DNA of 49,671 nucleotides, from assembly GCA_903929035.1 (NCBI GenBank), contig CAIYTF010000165.1, positions 1 to 49,671 on the forward strand. Reading direction: 5' to 3'. Each line of letters opens with the position of its first letter. Position 1 is the first letter of the stretch. A model generated the notes under the pieces. The model saw only the letters and a program-made list of their open reading frames with translations, was not told the origin of the DNA and made no database searches. Source of the DNA: an uncultured Ignavibacteriales bacterium (GTDB lineage: Bacteria; Bacteroidota; Ignavibacteria; Ignavibacteriales; Ignavibacteriaceae). The translations under genes were made by a program, and so were the position numbers. Below, piece by piece: positions 33,379 to 41,913 of the stretch.

Positions 33379-33993
33379 TTAGAACAGCCAATGAAGAAAC
33401 TTAGTGATCCAACCTGGGTTCTGTGACCGCTGAATTATTCCGTTACCCTCGAAAACAATTACCGCGTCAGTAATGTTATAAGACAGCACGGTATTATCTG
33501 AAGATATATCGGATGTGCGGACAACGCCGCTAATAGAAATCAATTGCTCCTCAGCATTCACAACAATTTTTCTATATCCTTTAATGCGTATGTTGCCGTT
33601 TGCAAGGACAGAATCAATTGTTGCACTGATTTTTGCAGTAACAGAGCCGGCTGATTTCGTGGAACCTGCTCCTTTGAAATCGCTGCTTGTACCTATTGAT
33701 GCATTCATAGAAGGCAAGGTGGTTTTCCCTGTTGTACCCGATGAACTTAGTCCCAAGTCGCTGGTTCTTCCGGCTTGGGTTTCGGCTTGGTTGGATGCAG
33801 TTGAGTTTTCAACAACGAATATGGTAATAGCATCACCAATTTTAGAAGCCTTGTAATCAGAAAATAACGATGCAGTTGCATTTCTCCGCATATCCTGCGC
33901 GATGAGTGAAGTACAAATCAGAAACACGAATAGAGTTATGATTTTGATTGTTCGCTGAGCGAAGTTGAAACGCGTTGTATTGTTTGTGTTCAT
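33379..33993 (-). CDS. flgH: Flagellar L-ring protein FlgH
   Basis: The 204-residue protein carries the FlgH pattern ASLFSDYKASKIGDAITIFVVENSTASN, a Ser/Thr/Gly-rich part, and ISATIDSVLANGNIRIKGYRKIVVNAEEQLI with the SGVVR.SDIS end. A hydrophobic N-terminal signal is present at about residues 16-32. FlgH is normally an outer-membrane lipoprotein, but the only Cys (FLICTSLIAQ) lacks a small residue at -1, so a standard lipobox is not met. Cleavage by signal peptidase I after SLIA is possible. It is the distal ring that lets the rod pass the outer membrane. Confidence 0.94.
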   Translation of the reverse strand: MNTNNTTRFNFAQRTIKIITLFVFLICTSLIAQDMRRNATASLFSDYKASKIGDAITIFVVENSTASNQAETQAGRTSDLGLSSSGTTGKTTLPSMNASIGTSSDFKGAGSTKSAGSVTAKISATIDSVLANGNIRIKGYRKIVVNAEEQLISISGVVRTSDISSDNTVLSYNITDAVIVFEGNGIIQRSQNPGWITKFLHWLF

Positions 33994-34040
33994 ATAGTTA
34001 TCAATAATTTCTTTTTAATATATCAATAACTGTTCCACTT

Positions 34041-34781
34041 TTATTCAACAATTCTGGCAGTTTCCGAGGACTCTATTTTAGCCCTATACAACTTCTTTTC
34101 TTTGCTCATAACCCTAATAATATCACCTAAACAGCCATCTTCCCGCGCGGTACAATCTAAAGAGATCATCACGGACCCTGTTCGTATGTAGCAAGCCACA
34201 GGGTCGTTATGCTTAATTATTGCCTTTGGGCGAACCATTTGGTCAGTTAAGCAGATTCCTGCTCTTATGTACATCTTTGCCCGATAGCGGAGGACTTCTT
34301 CAGGAAGGCGGATAACCTCACCGCGCATACCTATTGCATCAACTTCTTTAGTAGTAAAGTCAGAAACTTGCAAATCAACATTCACGGGAATATCTTTTAT
34401 GGCAACTAAAGCCATTCTTTTGAGATTTAAACGGACGGTGAGGACTGTTTTCAACTTTCCCCGCGGGCTGTTAATAGTTATAGGAATGTAGGCAAAAGGG
34501 ATATTCAGCACCATAGCACGAGCAGGGTCAATTGTATATAACTGGGCAGCATTCGTTTCTGTTGTGGATTGCCCAGTCCTGATTTCTGCAATGCTCCAAG
34601 ATGAAAAAGCCTGAAGATTTGCAGCGAGGTACTTATTTAATTCATTTTCGAATTTTATCCCTATTCCATTCCTTTGTTCTTGTATTTCAGGTTTCACTCC
34701 ATTTTTCCCCTCACCTCCTGCAAAACAGGCAAAAGAGAGGCTTAACCACGCGTAACAAAACAGGAGGAATAAGTGTTGCAT
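34041..34781 (-). CDS. flgA: FlgA, P-ring assembly chaperone
   Basis: The 246-residue precursor begins with a hydrophobic signal peptide (LFLLFCYAWLSLSFACFAGG). Its C-terminal part has the SAF/FlgA fold: KDIPVNVDLQVSDFTTKEVDAIGMRGEVI, then YIRAGICLTDQMVRPK, VACYIRTGSVMISLDCTAREDGCLGDIIRV and YRAKIESSETARI. FlgA acts in the periplasm to help FlgI polymerise. I chose ATG 34781 over TTG 34796, because the signal peptide then starts normally; the ribosome site is weak for both. The N-terminal half is only loosely conserved, as is usual. Confidence 0.9.
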   Translation of the reverse strand: MQHLFLLFCYAWLSLSFACFAGGEGKNGVKPEIQEQRNGIGIKFENELNKYLAANLQAFSSWSIAEIRTGQSTTETNAAQLYTIDPARAMVLNIPFAYIPITINSPRGKLKTVLTVRLNLKRMALVAIKDIPVNVDLQVSDFTTKEVDAIGMRGEVIRLPEEVLRYRAKMYIRAGICLTDQMVRPKAIIKHNDPVACYIRTGSVMISLDCTAREDGCLGDIIRVMSKEKKLYRAKIESSETARIVE

Positions 34782-34821
34782 ATTAGCCACATTCAAGATA
34801 ATTAGCCATCTGCATAGTATT

Positions 34822-35619
34822 TTAACGCTTCAGGTTATTTGCCATCTGCATCATATCTTCAACTGTTTTAATTGTCTTGGAATTTATTTCATACGCCCGT
34901 TGAGCTGTAATCATTGCAACCATTTCTTCAACAATATCAACATTAGAACCTTCCGAGAAACCCTGCTGAATTTCCGCGAAACCATTCGACCCGGCTGTTC
35001 CAATAACAGGCTGCCCCGAAGCAGGAGTTTCCGCGTACAGGTTATTACCAAGCGATGTTAACCCTGCAGGATTAACAAACTTTACCAATTCAATTTTGCC
35101 AATATCCATTGATGAGCCGTTCACCTCATCCATAGTAACAGTTCCATCCTTAGCTATCCGCAATGCCGAAGTATCACTCGTAACTTTCAGCCCCGGTTCA
35201 ACCACATAGCCGCTTGGAGTTACTATTGATCCTTCAGATGATACCTTAAATGAGCCATCACGCGTATATACAATAGTGCCATCAGCTTTACGAATCTGAA
35301 AAAATCCGTCTCCTTGTAATGCCACATCCATCTGATTGCCTGATTGCTGTAAGCTCCCTTGCGTGAACATTTTTTGTGTTGATGAAAGCTGCACGCCGTT
35401 ACCAACCTGTACTTTCATTGCTGTTTTTTCAGTAACTCCCGGTAATTCAGAACTTAGGGGATTGGCAGCCACTTCCTGATACATCAGGTCTTCAAATTCG
35501 GCACGGTTCTTTTTGAACGAATTCGTGTTTAGGTTTGCAATGTTATTTGCAACTACCTGAATGTTAACTTGTTGCGCGTACATTCCTGATGCCGCGGTTC
35601 GTAATGCTCTGGTTGGCAT
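34822..35619 (-). CDS. flgG: Distal rod protein FlgG
   Basis: The 265-residue protein has the axial N-terminal motif TAASGMYAQQVNIQVVANNIANLNTNSFKK, the FlgG core (VQVGNGVQLSSTQKMFTQGSLQQSGNQMDVALQGDGFFQI) and the C-terminal VDIVEEMVAMITAQRAYEINSKTIKTVEDM. It builds the distal rod inside the L and P rings and is exported through the flagellar gate. The length matches the family. The ATG at 35619 has CAGGAG upstream. It follows flgF by 39 bases. Confidence 0.96.
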   Translation of the reverse strand: MPTRALRTAASGMYAQQVNIQVVANNIANLNTNSFKKNRAEFEDLMYQEVAANPLSSELPGVTEKTAMKVQVGNGVQLSSTQKMFTQGSLQQSGNQMDVALQGDGFFQIRKADGTIVYTRDGSFKVSSEGSIVTPSGYVVEPGLKVTSDTSALRIAKDGTVTMDEVNGSSMDIGKIELVKFVNPAGLTSLGNNLYAETPASGQPVIGTAGSNGFAEIQQGFSEGSNVDIVEEMVAMITAQRAYEINSKTIKTVEDMMQMANNLKR

Positions 35620-35658
35620 AATGTGTTACTCCTGTTCTTGTCCCGATTCTATCGGGGA

Positions 35659-36366
35659 TTAAACTCTTCCGACTTCTGAAGCTTTACCAAGGCTGGCATC
35701 AAAAAAACCGACAATCTTTTGCGCGGCTTCATAGTCTTTATTTAACGTAATCATCGATTCCATCTCAATTATCGGGTTTACATTCGATTCTTCGATGTAG
35801 CCCTGAGTTAATTTATACTCGTTTTCCTTTGCCGGCATAAAATTGCCGTCTTCAAACTTAAAGTCCTGTGCATCTCCGCGGAGCAAATGTTCCTGAGTGG
35901 TAATTGCTCCAATCTGTAATTTATCAATGTATTTCTCTCCCATTCTTATTTCACCCTCTTTGGTTATAGTTACGTTTTTTTCTTTATCTACCAATGATTC
36001 ATAAAGATTTATATCTCCCTTTTGCCCCTGTACTCTCTTGTGGTGCGAAGTTTCCAAGAACCCGTCAACCGAAATGGAAAACCTTCCGTCACGGCTCAAT
36101 TGCAGCCCGTCATTATCTTTGGTAACAAAAAAGCCCGTTCCGGATAATGCCACGTCAAGCTGATTGCCAGTTGCAATCGTGTTGCCTTCCGAAAAATCCG
36201 TGAGCTGCTTGTATGCCGCGCCTTTATTACGAGTCATAAGTTCAGCAAACGGTAATTCTCTTTTGAAACCCATTGTACTCATATTAGCGAGATTATTAGC
36301 AACAATCTCGACATTTTTGGTCTTAAATTCAAGATTTCTGGCAGCTTGATAAATTGCTTTAACCAT
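35659..36366 (-). CDS. flgF: Proximal rod protein FlgF
   Basis: The 235-residue rod protein shares the FlgF/FlgG layout: AARNLEFKTKNVEIVANNLANMSTMGFKRE, then EGNTIATGNQLDVALSGTGFFVTKDN, then IEESNVNPIIEMESMITLNKDYEAAQKI. It is placed as FlgF by its position directly before flgG and by the shorter motif spacing. I set the start at ATG 36366 (MVKAIYQAARN), with AGGAGA at the right distance, instead of TTG 36396. This gives an eight-base overlap with the small upstream gene. It is exported to form the proximal rod. Confidence 0.9.
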   Translation of the reverse strand: MVKAIYQAARNLEFKTKNVEIVANNLANMSTMGFKRELPFAELMTRNKGAAYKQLTDFSEGNTIATGNQLDVALSGTGFFVTKDNDGLQLSRDGRFSISVDGFLETSHHKRVQGQKGDINLYESLVDKEKNVTITKEGEIRMGEKYIDKLQIGAITTQEHLLRGDAQDFKFEDGNFMPAKENEYKLTQGYIEESNVNPIIEMESMITLNKDYEAAQKIVGFFDASLGKASEVGRV

Positions 36367-36589
36367 TACGGGTCTCCTTTCCGGGGCTATCGGCAATTAA
36401 TGCCTGTGTTGTCAAACGATTAAACTTTTCTATTTCAGTCTCGGCACCTCTGGAAAGCATTTCAGCGAGCGATTCACGTAAAAATACCGAATCTTCTTTA
36501 ATCGTGCCGACAGACTCGGCATAGCTGATAAACTCTAATGCCGCCTTGGCACTATTCACGGGAGTTTGATTTTGTTCATATTGTAACAT
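36359..36589 (-). CDS. Small acidic helical protein before flgF, function unknown
   Basis: I do not recognise this 76-residue protein. It is predicted mostly helical (NSAKAALEFISYAESVG, FLRESLAEMLSRGAETEIEKFNRLTTQAL), with no signal or membrane segment. It is not FlgM-like: the FlgM C-terminal sigma-binding pattern is absent. Its coding is supported by position, two bases after the previous gene and overlapping flgF by eight bases, in a run with no spare room. It could be a small chaperone or a regulator for rod proteins (speculation). Confidence 0.7.
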   Translation of the reverse strand: MLQYEQNQTPVNSAKAALEFISYAESVGTIKEDSVFLRESLAEMLSRGAETEIEKFNRLTTQALIADSPGKETRNG

Positions 36590-36591
36590 AA

Positions 36592-37734
36592 TCAGGCCTT
36601 GTAATTTATTGATGACATTGCAGGGGCAGTTGAAGCTCCTGTAATTGTAAAATCTTGTAATAAAACCGTGGCTTCATAGCCGTTTTTCCTAAGCAAAGTA
36701 TCGAAATTATATAAAAATTTTGCTGCCCGGGATTTTAGTTTCGAGAAACAAACCAAATGTCCTGATTTGCCTTTCAATGTACCGCGGATTTGCAGCGGAG
36801 TTTCTACATTCTTTAATAAGTCTGCACTTACACTGAATTTATCATCTGAAAGTTCCTTTGTATGTTGGAACAGCGAGAGCATAAATTCTCCTGATATCCG
36901 GTTAACTGAAAAATCTATAAACACGCCAAACCTGTGATAAACCGACTTATGCAGCAGATACTCTGTTAATAGTACGCTCAATTCTCGTGCCATTGATATT
37001 TCATCTCCGCCTGCAGTAAAACGATGCTGCCGGCATTTGTCCGAAAGATACTTTACCACATCAATTATCCTTCGGGATGGGTTCAGCGGAAGCAAGCGTC
37101 CCGAAAGAAATGTTTGTTCAACTGCATCTTTCAGAAAAAGCGACCTACCATTGCCATCGGCAATTATTGTAATTAAATGGAAAATTTTTTCAATAATGGT
37201 GTGAATTGATTCTTCAAATATACGTTTGGCTTCTCTTTTAAATCCTGCAATTTCGTTTTGGGGAGCTAAATAAAGTCCTACTAACAATACTGATTGTAAT
37301 TCGTCAGGGCGTTTTTCCGTGGTAAGCAAGTCTTGAAGCGCATCAAATTTCGACTTTATAACCGGTTTTTTCCTCCGCAATAAAGTCTCCATCAAATCTT
37401 TATTAAGTTCTGAATCTTGTAACCCCATTTTTTGCAGCATAGTCATTAATATATTTTGAGTAAGTGCTTTCCCCATAAACATTCCGTCAGCCTGCAATGT
37501 CAGCGGGTTACGCCCAACCACTTTTGCAAGAAAAGTTTCCTGATCTCCCATTGGAATAGGCAATTTTGCCTGAAATACACTCCCATCAACCAACAATTTG
37601 AAGTTTTCATTTACCCGTTCAAGCACTTTTACAGCCACGATAGCACTTTCTGCCGGCAGTTTTTGTTCAAGCGGCACAGCTGATGTAACACCCTTTACGG
37701 GATTTATAATTGGCTGCTGAACCGGTTGTATCAT
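36592..37734 (-). CDS. Unknown flagellar-run protein, possibly FliK-like
   Basis: The 380-residue soluble protein begins with a flexible Pro/Gln-rich stretch. A small beta domain follows (KVLERVNENFKLLVDGSVFQAKLPIPMGDQETFLAKVV, about 35-80) that resembles the N-terminal OB-like part of some hook-length control (FliK) proteins. A helical middle comes next (about 100-260). The C-terminal domain (about 280-370) alternates like the FliK C-terminal sheet (FGVFIDFSVNRISGEFML, LQIRGTLKGKSGHLVCF). It lacks long Gln/Ser repeats. I am unsure. Start and end overlap or abut neighbours (TAATG), so it is clearly part of the operon. Confidence 0.55.
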   Translation of the reverse strand: MIQPVQQPIINPVKGVTSAVPLEQKLPAESAIVAVKVLERVNENFKLLVDGSVFQAKLPIPMGDQETFLAKVVGRNPLTLQADGMFMGKALTQNILMTMLQKMGLQDSELNKDLMETLLRRKKPVIKSKFDALQDLLTTEKRPDELQSVLLVGLYLAPQNEIAGFKREAKRIFEESIHTIIEKIFHLITIIADGNGRSLFLKDAVEQTFLSGRLLPLNPSRRIIDVVKYLSDKCRQHRFTAGGDEISMARELSVLLTEYLLHKSVYHRFGVFIDFSVNRISGEFMLSLFQHTKELSDDKFSVSADLLKNVETPLQIRGTLKGKSGHLVCFSKLKSRAAKFLYNFDTLLRKNGYEATVLLQDFTITGASTAPAMSSINYKA

Positions 37735-38231
37735 TAGGATTGTTTAGAGAATTCTTGCAGTTTGAGCGCGAGTTCAAGTTCACCTGAACCAATATTCAGT
37801 TTTCGCGCTTGTTGGGTCAATTCTTCCCTGGTTTTCACTAACTGAATTTGACAGGATACAATCGAATTTACTTTTTTGTTATAAGAATTTTTGTGCTGGT
37901 TTTTTGTATCAGTCCGCTTCATATCAGCGCGTTTACGAGGGTTTATTATAACCCGGGCTTCTTTTTGTTTAAGCCGGTATAAAAAGAATGCCATCGCTAA
38001 TAGAATTTGTGTCCCGATAAACACTCCAAAGAATACAGTCTGCGGAACCGCGCCTGCTTGAACGCTTCGAGTTTCTAAATTTACTTTTTTTGCAGCTATC
38101 GGAACCTGTTCTTTTTCTTTCGCTTTACTGAATTCATTTGATACTATCTGATGAATTATCAGAGAATCATTCAACGCGAAACTTTGGAGGGTAAGTATGC
38201 TCCATACGGTTATAAGTGTCAAGAGCTTCAT
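37734..38231 (-). CDS. Membrane-anchored small protein, SwrB/DUF6115-like layout
   Basis: The 165-residue protein has an N-terminal hydrophobic stretch that is signal-like (3-19) and a second helix at about 67-87 (FFGVFIGTQILLAMAFFLYRL). A basic region follows, then a C-terminal motif ELTQQARKLNIGSGELELALKLQEF. The same order (membrane helix, charged linker, short A.KLN.G.GELEL end) is seen in SwrB-like proteins encoded near sigma-28 in Firmicutes, which affect export-apparatus assembly. FliO is an alternative reading, since both have an anchor and a basic tail. Its ATG overlaps the upstream stop (ATGA). Confidence 0.55.
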   Translation of the reverse strand: MKLLTLITVWSILTLQSFALNDSLIIHQIVSNEFSKAKEKEQVPIAAKKVNLETRSVQAGAVPQTVFFGVFIGTQILLAMAFFLYRLKQKEARVIINPRKRADMKRTDTKNQHKNSYNKKVNSIVSCQIQLVKTREELTQQARKLNIGSGELELALKLQEFSKQS

Positions 38232-39535
38232 TGTCTTATCTTTCTTCTTATTGGAAATGTCAAGGACATAATGGTACTTGACTTCCCTGTACTTTCGACA
38301 GCAAAATTCCCTTCGTGCTTTTTCATAAAATTATTTACAATGCGGACATTCAAATTCTCGTTCTTTGTCTTCTTTGTTTTTACAAAGGCGGACATATCGG
38401 CAGTCGCGGTAATGCGGACTACAACACTTTCATCTTCGTGCCGTGTCTGCAATATAATGCCGCCAAACTCACCCATATAGGATTTCAGAAGCCCAAACAA
38501 ATTAGCAAGGATCTGAAAGAAATAAGTCGAATGCGTCAATATCGGCGGAATATTCTTTCCCAAATCCAACGCGCATTCCATACTCAAATTATCCAAGGAG
38601 GATTTTACCAATGAGTAATATTCAATTAATAAATCATTGACGTTGCAGGGAAGAATTGAAACTTGTTTCTGATTAACATCCGCGAACTTCACTAATCTAT
38701 TTATAACTTGTTGAATCTTAACTACTTGCGCACGTATCCGCGTAAGTCCCGAGTCATCTGATAGTTCTTCACTCAAAAAATCAACCTGACTTAAAATAAC
38801 CTGTAGAGGAGTTCCTATGTCTTCAAGAACACCTTCCGTGAGTTCACCAATCGCGGCAAGCCGAAAATCATTTGAAAGTTTAGCCTGGTATGTCTGCATT
38901 TCTCCATATACCGAGTTCAAACGTTCCCGCAAGGCAAGCCGTTCAAGCTGGGAAACAGCAGAATCTATGAGCAGCCCAAGTGAATCTTTTTCAAATTTTT
39001 TAAAACTTAATTTATTTGCAGGCGTGAGAATAACAAACATACCAACTTTGCTGCCGCAGTCAAACGCCGGATGAACATAATACGAAAGAGTTGGTCCATC
39101 AGAACCATAGTTGATTAGTGATGGAAGGATAGTTGATTCCTTTGTATCAAAAACAGCCTGCAAAATTCCTTCTTTCCAGTATCTCTGCATTGCCGTTGAA
39201 ATTTCCGATCCCTGCTCGGTCTTCGATTGAAACAATGCCCCTGTTTTTTCATCATATCTGAAATATGAACATTCCTTCACGGGGATAATTTTCTTTGCAT
39301 ATTTTTTCAGAAGCTCAAATGTTTCGCGAAAGTCTGATACACTTGACAGCTCTTTTCTGAAAGAGATTAGCAGGTCTATAGAAAAAGTGGTTTTCCCGGA
39401 AACGGAACTTTCCTCATATTTCAGATAGGAACTTTTAGCAGGATTAAATTGAGAATTATCCGAATTTCTCTGCTTATCGGTTAGAATCTGGTAAAACGGT
39501 ACGGCTTCCGTCGTGGCTTCTTTGTGCAGTCGCAT
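38228..39535 (-). CDS. Degenerate (pseudo) histidine kinase with GAF-like domain
   Basis: The 435-residue protein has a GAF-like domain (about 50-200) and a kinase-like second half that has lost its working residues. The H-box reads GELTEGVLEDIGTPLQVIL, so the phosphoacceptor position is Glu238 in place of His. The N-box (ILANLFGLLKSYMG) lacks the ATP/Mg-binding Asn, and no D.G.G or G.GLG boxes are found (ATADMSAF and NENLNVRIV stand there). The overall fold pattern to the end (KHEGNFAVESTGKSSTI) is kept. It therefore probably cannot phosphorylate and may act as a binding scaffold or regulator. It is coupled on both sides by TAATG and ATGA overlaps. Confidence 0.85.
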   Translation of the reverse strand: MRLHKEATTEAVPFYQILTDKQRNSDNSQFNPAKSSYLKYEESSVSGKTTFSIDLLISFRKELSSVSDFRETFELLKKYAKKIIPVKECSYFRYDEKTGALFQSKTEQGSEISTAMQRYWKEGILQAVFDTKESTILPSLINYGSDGPTLSYYVHPAFDCGSKVGMFVILTPANKLSFKKFEKDSLGLLIDSAVSQLERLALRERLNSVYGEMQTYQAKLSNDFRLAAIGELTEGVLEDIGTPLQVILSQVDFLSEELSDDSGLTRIRAQVVKIQQVINRLVKFADVNQKQVSILPCNVNDLLIEYYSLVKSSLDNLSMECALDLGKNIPPILTHSTYFFQILANLFGLLKSYMGEFGGIILQTRHEDESVVVRITATADMSAFVKTKKTKNENLNVRIVNNFMKKHEGNFAVESTGKSSTIMSLTFPIRRKIRQ

Positions 39536-40416
39536 TAGTATTTTATCAATTGAAGTTCTTGATCAAGAATCGGCTTATATTCTGCCATAAACTTTACAAT
39601 TTCATCCTCATTGATTTTCAGGCGTTCGCAGGCAAATTGATTTAGCGAGATATCTGTATCCCATATAATACTGCCGCCGCTCTCTGAAAGTTTCATCGCG
39701 TAATCGGCAACGTGAACAATGGAAACCAGATCAATATAATCTTTTGCAAGTTCCGGAGCGTGATGAAATGCCAGCACTTCACACAGTGAAGAGGGTAAGT
39801 TCCATCGTTCACCAAGCAGTTTCCCTATTTCCTGGTGCGTAAGTCCAAGATGCAGTGCTTCGGCTTCGAGAAATGTCTTATTGTCGTTATTCACTGAATT
39901 AATAATATTAAGGAATGCACTGTGTAAATACTTATGTATAACCGGAATACCAAAATCGTGCAGCAGACCGGCAACAAAAGCCTCACCTGAAAATTTGAAT
40001 CCTAACTCAGATGATAATTTTCTTGCTACACCGCCCACCGAGTAGGAATGCACCCACACGTTTTTGTAATTGAGGTTTGCATCATTTTTGGTTTTAAATG
40101 CTTCCATCAAGGCAAGCGCGACAACAATATTTTTAGTGTCCTTATAGCCAATAACTAACAGGGCAAAGTCAATAGTAGCAACTTTGCGGGGCAGCCCGTA
40201 AAGTGAAGAGTTTGCAATTGAAAGAATTCTTGAAGAAAGCCCCTGATCTCTGCCAATCAGGCGCGCAAGGTCAGCTGTTGAAGAAGTAGGGTCATCAAGC
40301 ATACGCGATGCCTCGTGCATAATTTCAGTTATGGCAGGCAGTGAATAAATATTAGCTAATATTTTTTCGGTTTTATTTTTTTTCTCAGCATCAATTGTAA
40401 GAAGTTCATTAGCCAT
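39535..40416 (-). CDS. HDOD-domain protein (second of a tandem pair)
   Basis: The 293-residue protein is a single HDOD domain: YSLPAITEIMHEASRMLDDP, LARLIGRDQGLSSRILSIANSSLYGLPRKV, VAGLLHDFGIPVIHK and LTHQEIGKLLGERWNLPSSLCEVLAFHH. HDOD proteins resemble HD phosphohydrolases but usually lack activity, and they act as regulatory hubs in signalling and motility. It is closely similar to its neighbour at 40428-41330, so a duplication is likely. An AAGGAC ribosome site precedes its ATG, and the pseudo-kinase start overlaps its stop (TAATG). Confidence 0.9.
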   Translation of the reverse strand: MANELLTIDAEKKNKTEKILANIYSLPAITEIMHEASRMLDDPTSSTADLARLIGRDQGLSSRILSIANSSLYGLPRKVATIDFALLVIGYKDTKNIVVALALMEAFKTKNDANLNYKNVWVHSYSVGGVARKLSSELGFKFSGEAFVAGLLHDFGIPVIHKYLHSAFLNIINSVNNDNKTFLEAEALHLGLTHQEIGKLLGERWNLPSSLCEVLAFHHAPELAKDYIDLVSIVHVADYAMKLSESGGSIIWDTDISLNQFACERLKINEDEIVKFMAEYKPILDQELQLIKY

Positions 40417-40427
40417 AATTCAGGTCC

Positions 40428-41330
40428 TTAAAAATCGTTTAATGTATCAATTTGTTCTTGAAACTGCTTCTGGTAGCTGTTAATAAAAGCTTCAAGATAT
40501 TCGGAATTTCCCAATCGTAATGTTCCCAATATACTCTGGTCTAATGCCTGAGTGTCATCCCACGTGTTGGAATCATTTACGAATTTGTTTGCCATATAAT
40601 CGGTTAGATGTACCAGCGAGGCAAGTGTTTTATGCTCTGTCGCCATCGAAGGCTGGTGATGACACGCTACTACTTCCGCGAGCGTTGGCGGTAAATTCCA
40701 CCTTTCAACCAGTACTCGCCCAATTTCCTGGTGATCCATTCCAAGAACCAATGTTTCCGCTTCACGGAAAGATATGCCTTTTTCGAGTGCTATTTCTTGT
40801 ATTTGTTTGGATTCTTTCGGAAAATGTTTACATATAATAGGGATTCCTAAATCGTGCAGCAAACCTGCAGTAAAAGCTTCACCACTCACGTGATAGCCAA
40901 GGTCGTCAGCTATGCGCTTAGATGCAGTCGCGGTTACCAATGAATGCACCCAATAGCGTTTGCGGTCAAATACCGTGCTATCGAACGCGCTAATTGAATC
41001 CATAAGCGAGAAAGCAATAACTATGTTTTTTATGTGGCTAAATCCAAGAATAATAATCGCGAAATCAATCGTGGATACCCTCCGTGGAATTCCGTAAAGC
41101 GGAGAATTTGCAACTGAAAGAATTTTCGCGACTAATGCCTGGTCGCGGCTTATTACATCGCCTAAGTGGGCGGCACTTGCTTTTGGGTTATCTATTACTC
41201 TGTTTACTTCTTCAATAATAAACGGTAGCGCGGGAAGAGAGTAGGCATTTGCCAATAACCGCATATATCGTTCTTTCTTGAGGGAAATTTCTTGTTCAAC
41301 CATTTTTGGATACTCTGGATTTAAGTTCAT
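40428..41330 (-). CDS. HDOD-domain protein (first of a tandem pair)
   Basis: The 300-residue protein has the same HDOD layout as its downstream neighbour: YSLPALPFIIEEVNRVIDNP, DVISRDQALVAKILSVANSPLYGIPRRV, TAGLLHDLGIPIICKHF and MDHQEIGRVLVERWNLPPTLAEVVACHH. The start is uncertain. ATG 41330 gives a 35-base overlap with fliA and ATG 41303 an 8-base overlap, and neither has a strong ribosome site. Its place right after the sigma factor suggests a role in regulating flagellar genes or switching between motile and sessile states (inference). Confidence 0.9.
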   Translation of the reverse strand: MNLNPEYPKMVEQEISLKKERYMRLLANAYSLPALPFIIEEVNRVIDNPKASAAHLGDVISRDQALVAKILSVANSPLYGIPRRVSTIDFAIIILGFSHIKNIVIAFSLMDSISAFDSTVFDRKRYWVHSLVTATASKRIADDLGYHVSGEAFTAGLLHDLGIPIICKHFPKESKQIQEIALEKGISFREAETLVLGMDHQEIGRVLVERWNLPPTLAEVVACHHQPSMATEHKTLASLVHLTDYMANKFVNDSNTWDDTQALDQSILGTLRLGNSEYLEAFINSYQKQFQEQIDTLNDF

Positions 41331-41913
41331 TAATTACGCGAGAATGGATTTGGGAAACACGGGATACGGTAATTTTAAGAATTTCAGCAATTTCTTTGTA
41401 GTTGAGATCTTCATAATAGTATAAGCTAATCACCAATCTGTCGCGTTCTGACAGGTCTTTCAGTGCAGTAATAATGGACTCTTTTGCTTCATTTCGCGTT
41501 GTAATTTCTTCGGGAGTAGCATCTTTATTCGGGATAACCTCGCATAACTGATAGCTTTCTTCGCCGTCAACAGTATCGCTTAGTGAAACATTATGCACTT
41601 TTAGTTTTCTGTCTTTTCCAATCATTGACTTAGCCTGCAATTTACGCAATTCATCAATAATTTTCCCGCGAATTCTGCTAATTGCATAAGTTTCAAATTT
41701 TGTTCCAAATTCCGGATTAAATCGCTCAATTGCTTCACTTAGTCCTTCTACCCCAAACTGGAAATAATCATCTTCATCAACAACCACCTGCGCGATAAAA
41801 CGAGAGTGATTTATAACATAATGCACAAGATTGGTATATTGAAGCATTATCTGCTTCTTTAAAAGCGTATCAGGGTTTTGTTTATACTCAACCCATAAGA
41901 CCTTGCTATTCAT
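41296..41913 (-). CDS. fliA: Flagellar sigma factor FliA (sigma-28 type)
   Basis: The 205-residue sigma factor has region 2 (DEDDYFQFGVEGLSEAIERFNPEFGTKFETYAISRIRGKIIDELR), a short region 3 (RKLKVHNVSLSD), and region 4 (LSERDRLVISLYYYEDLNYKEIAEILKITVSRVSQIHSRV). The sequence is typical of FliA/WhiG sigma-28 proteins, which transcribe late flagellar genes. It is shorter than the usual 235-260 residues, mainly through a reduced region 3. No flgM anti-sigma gene is visible near it. It overlaps the small membrane-protein gene by eight bases. Confidence 0.93.
   Translation of the reverse strand: MNSKVLWVEYKQNPDTLLKKQIMLQYTNLVHYVINHSRFIAQVVVDEDDYFQFGVEGLSEAIERFNPEFGTKFETYAISRIRGKIIDELRKLQAKSMIGKDRKLKVHNVSLSDTVDGEESYQLCEVIPNKDATPEEITTRNEAKESIITALKDLSERDRLVISLYYYEDLNYKEIAEILKITVSRVSQIHSRVINELKSRVSKNG

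Noticed and set aside
36366-36396. Extended FlgF start at TTG 36396
   Set aside because: ATG 36366 has a good AGGAGA site and begins at the conserved axial-protein N-terminus.
38228-39535. Ordinary active sensor kinase
   Set aside because: The phosphoacceptor His and the ATP-binding boxes are absent on direct reading.
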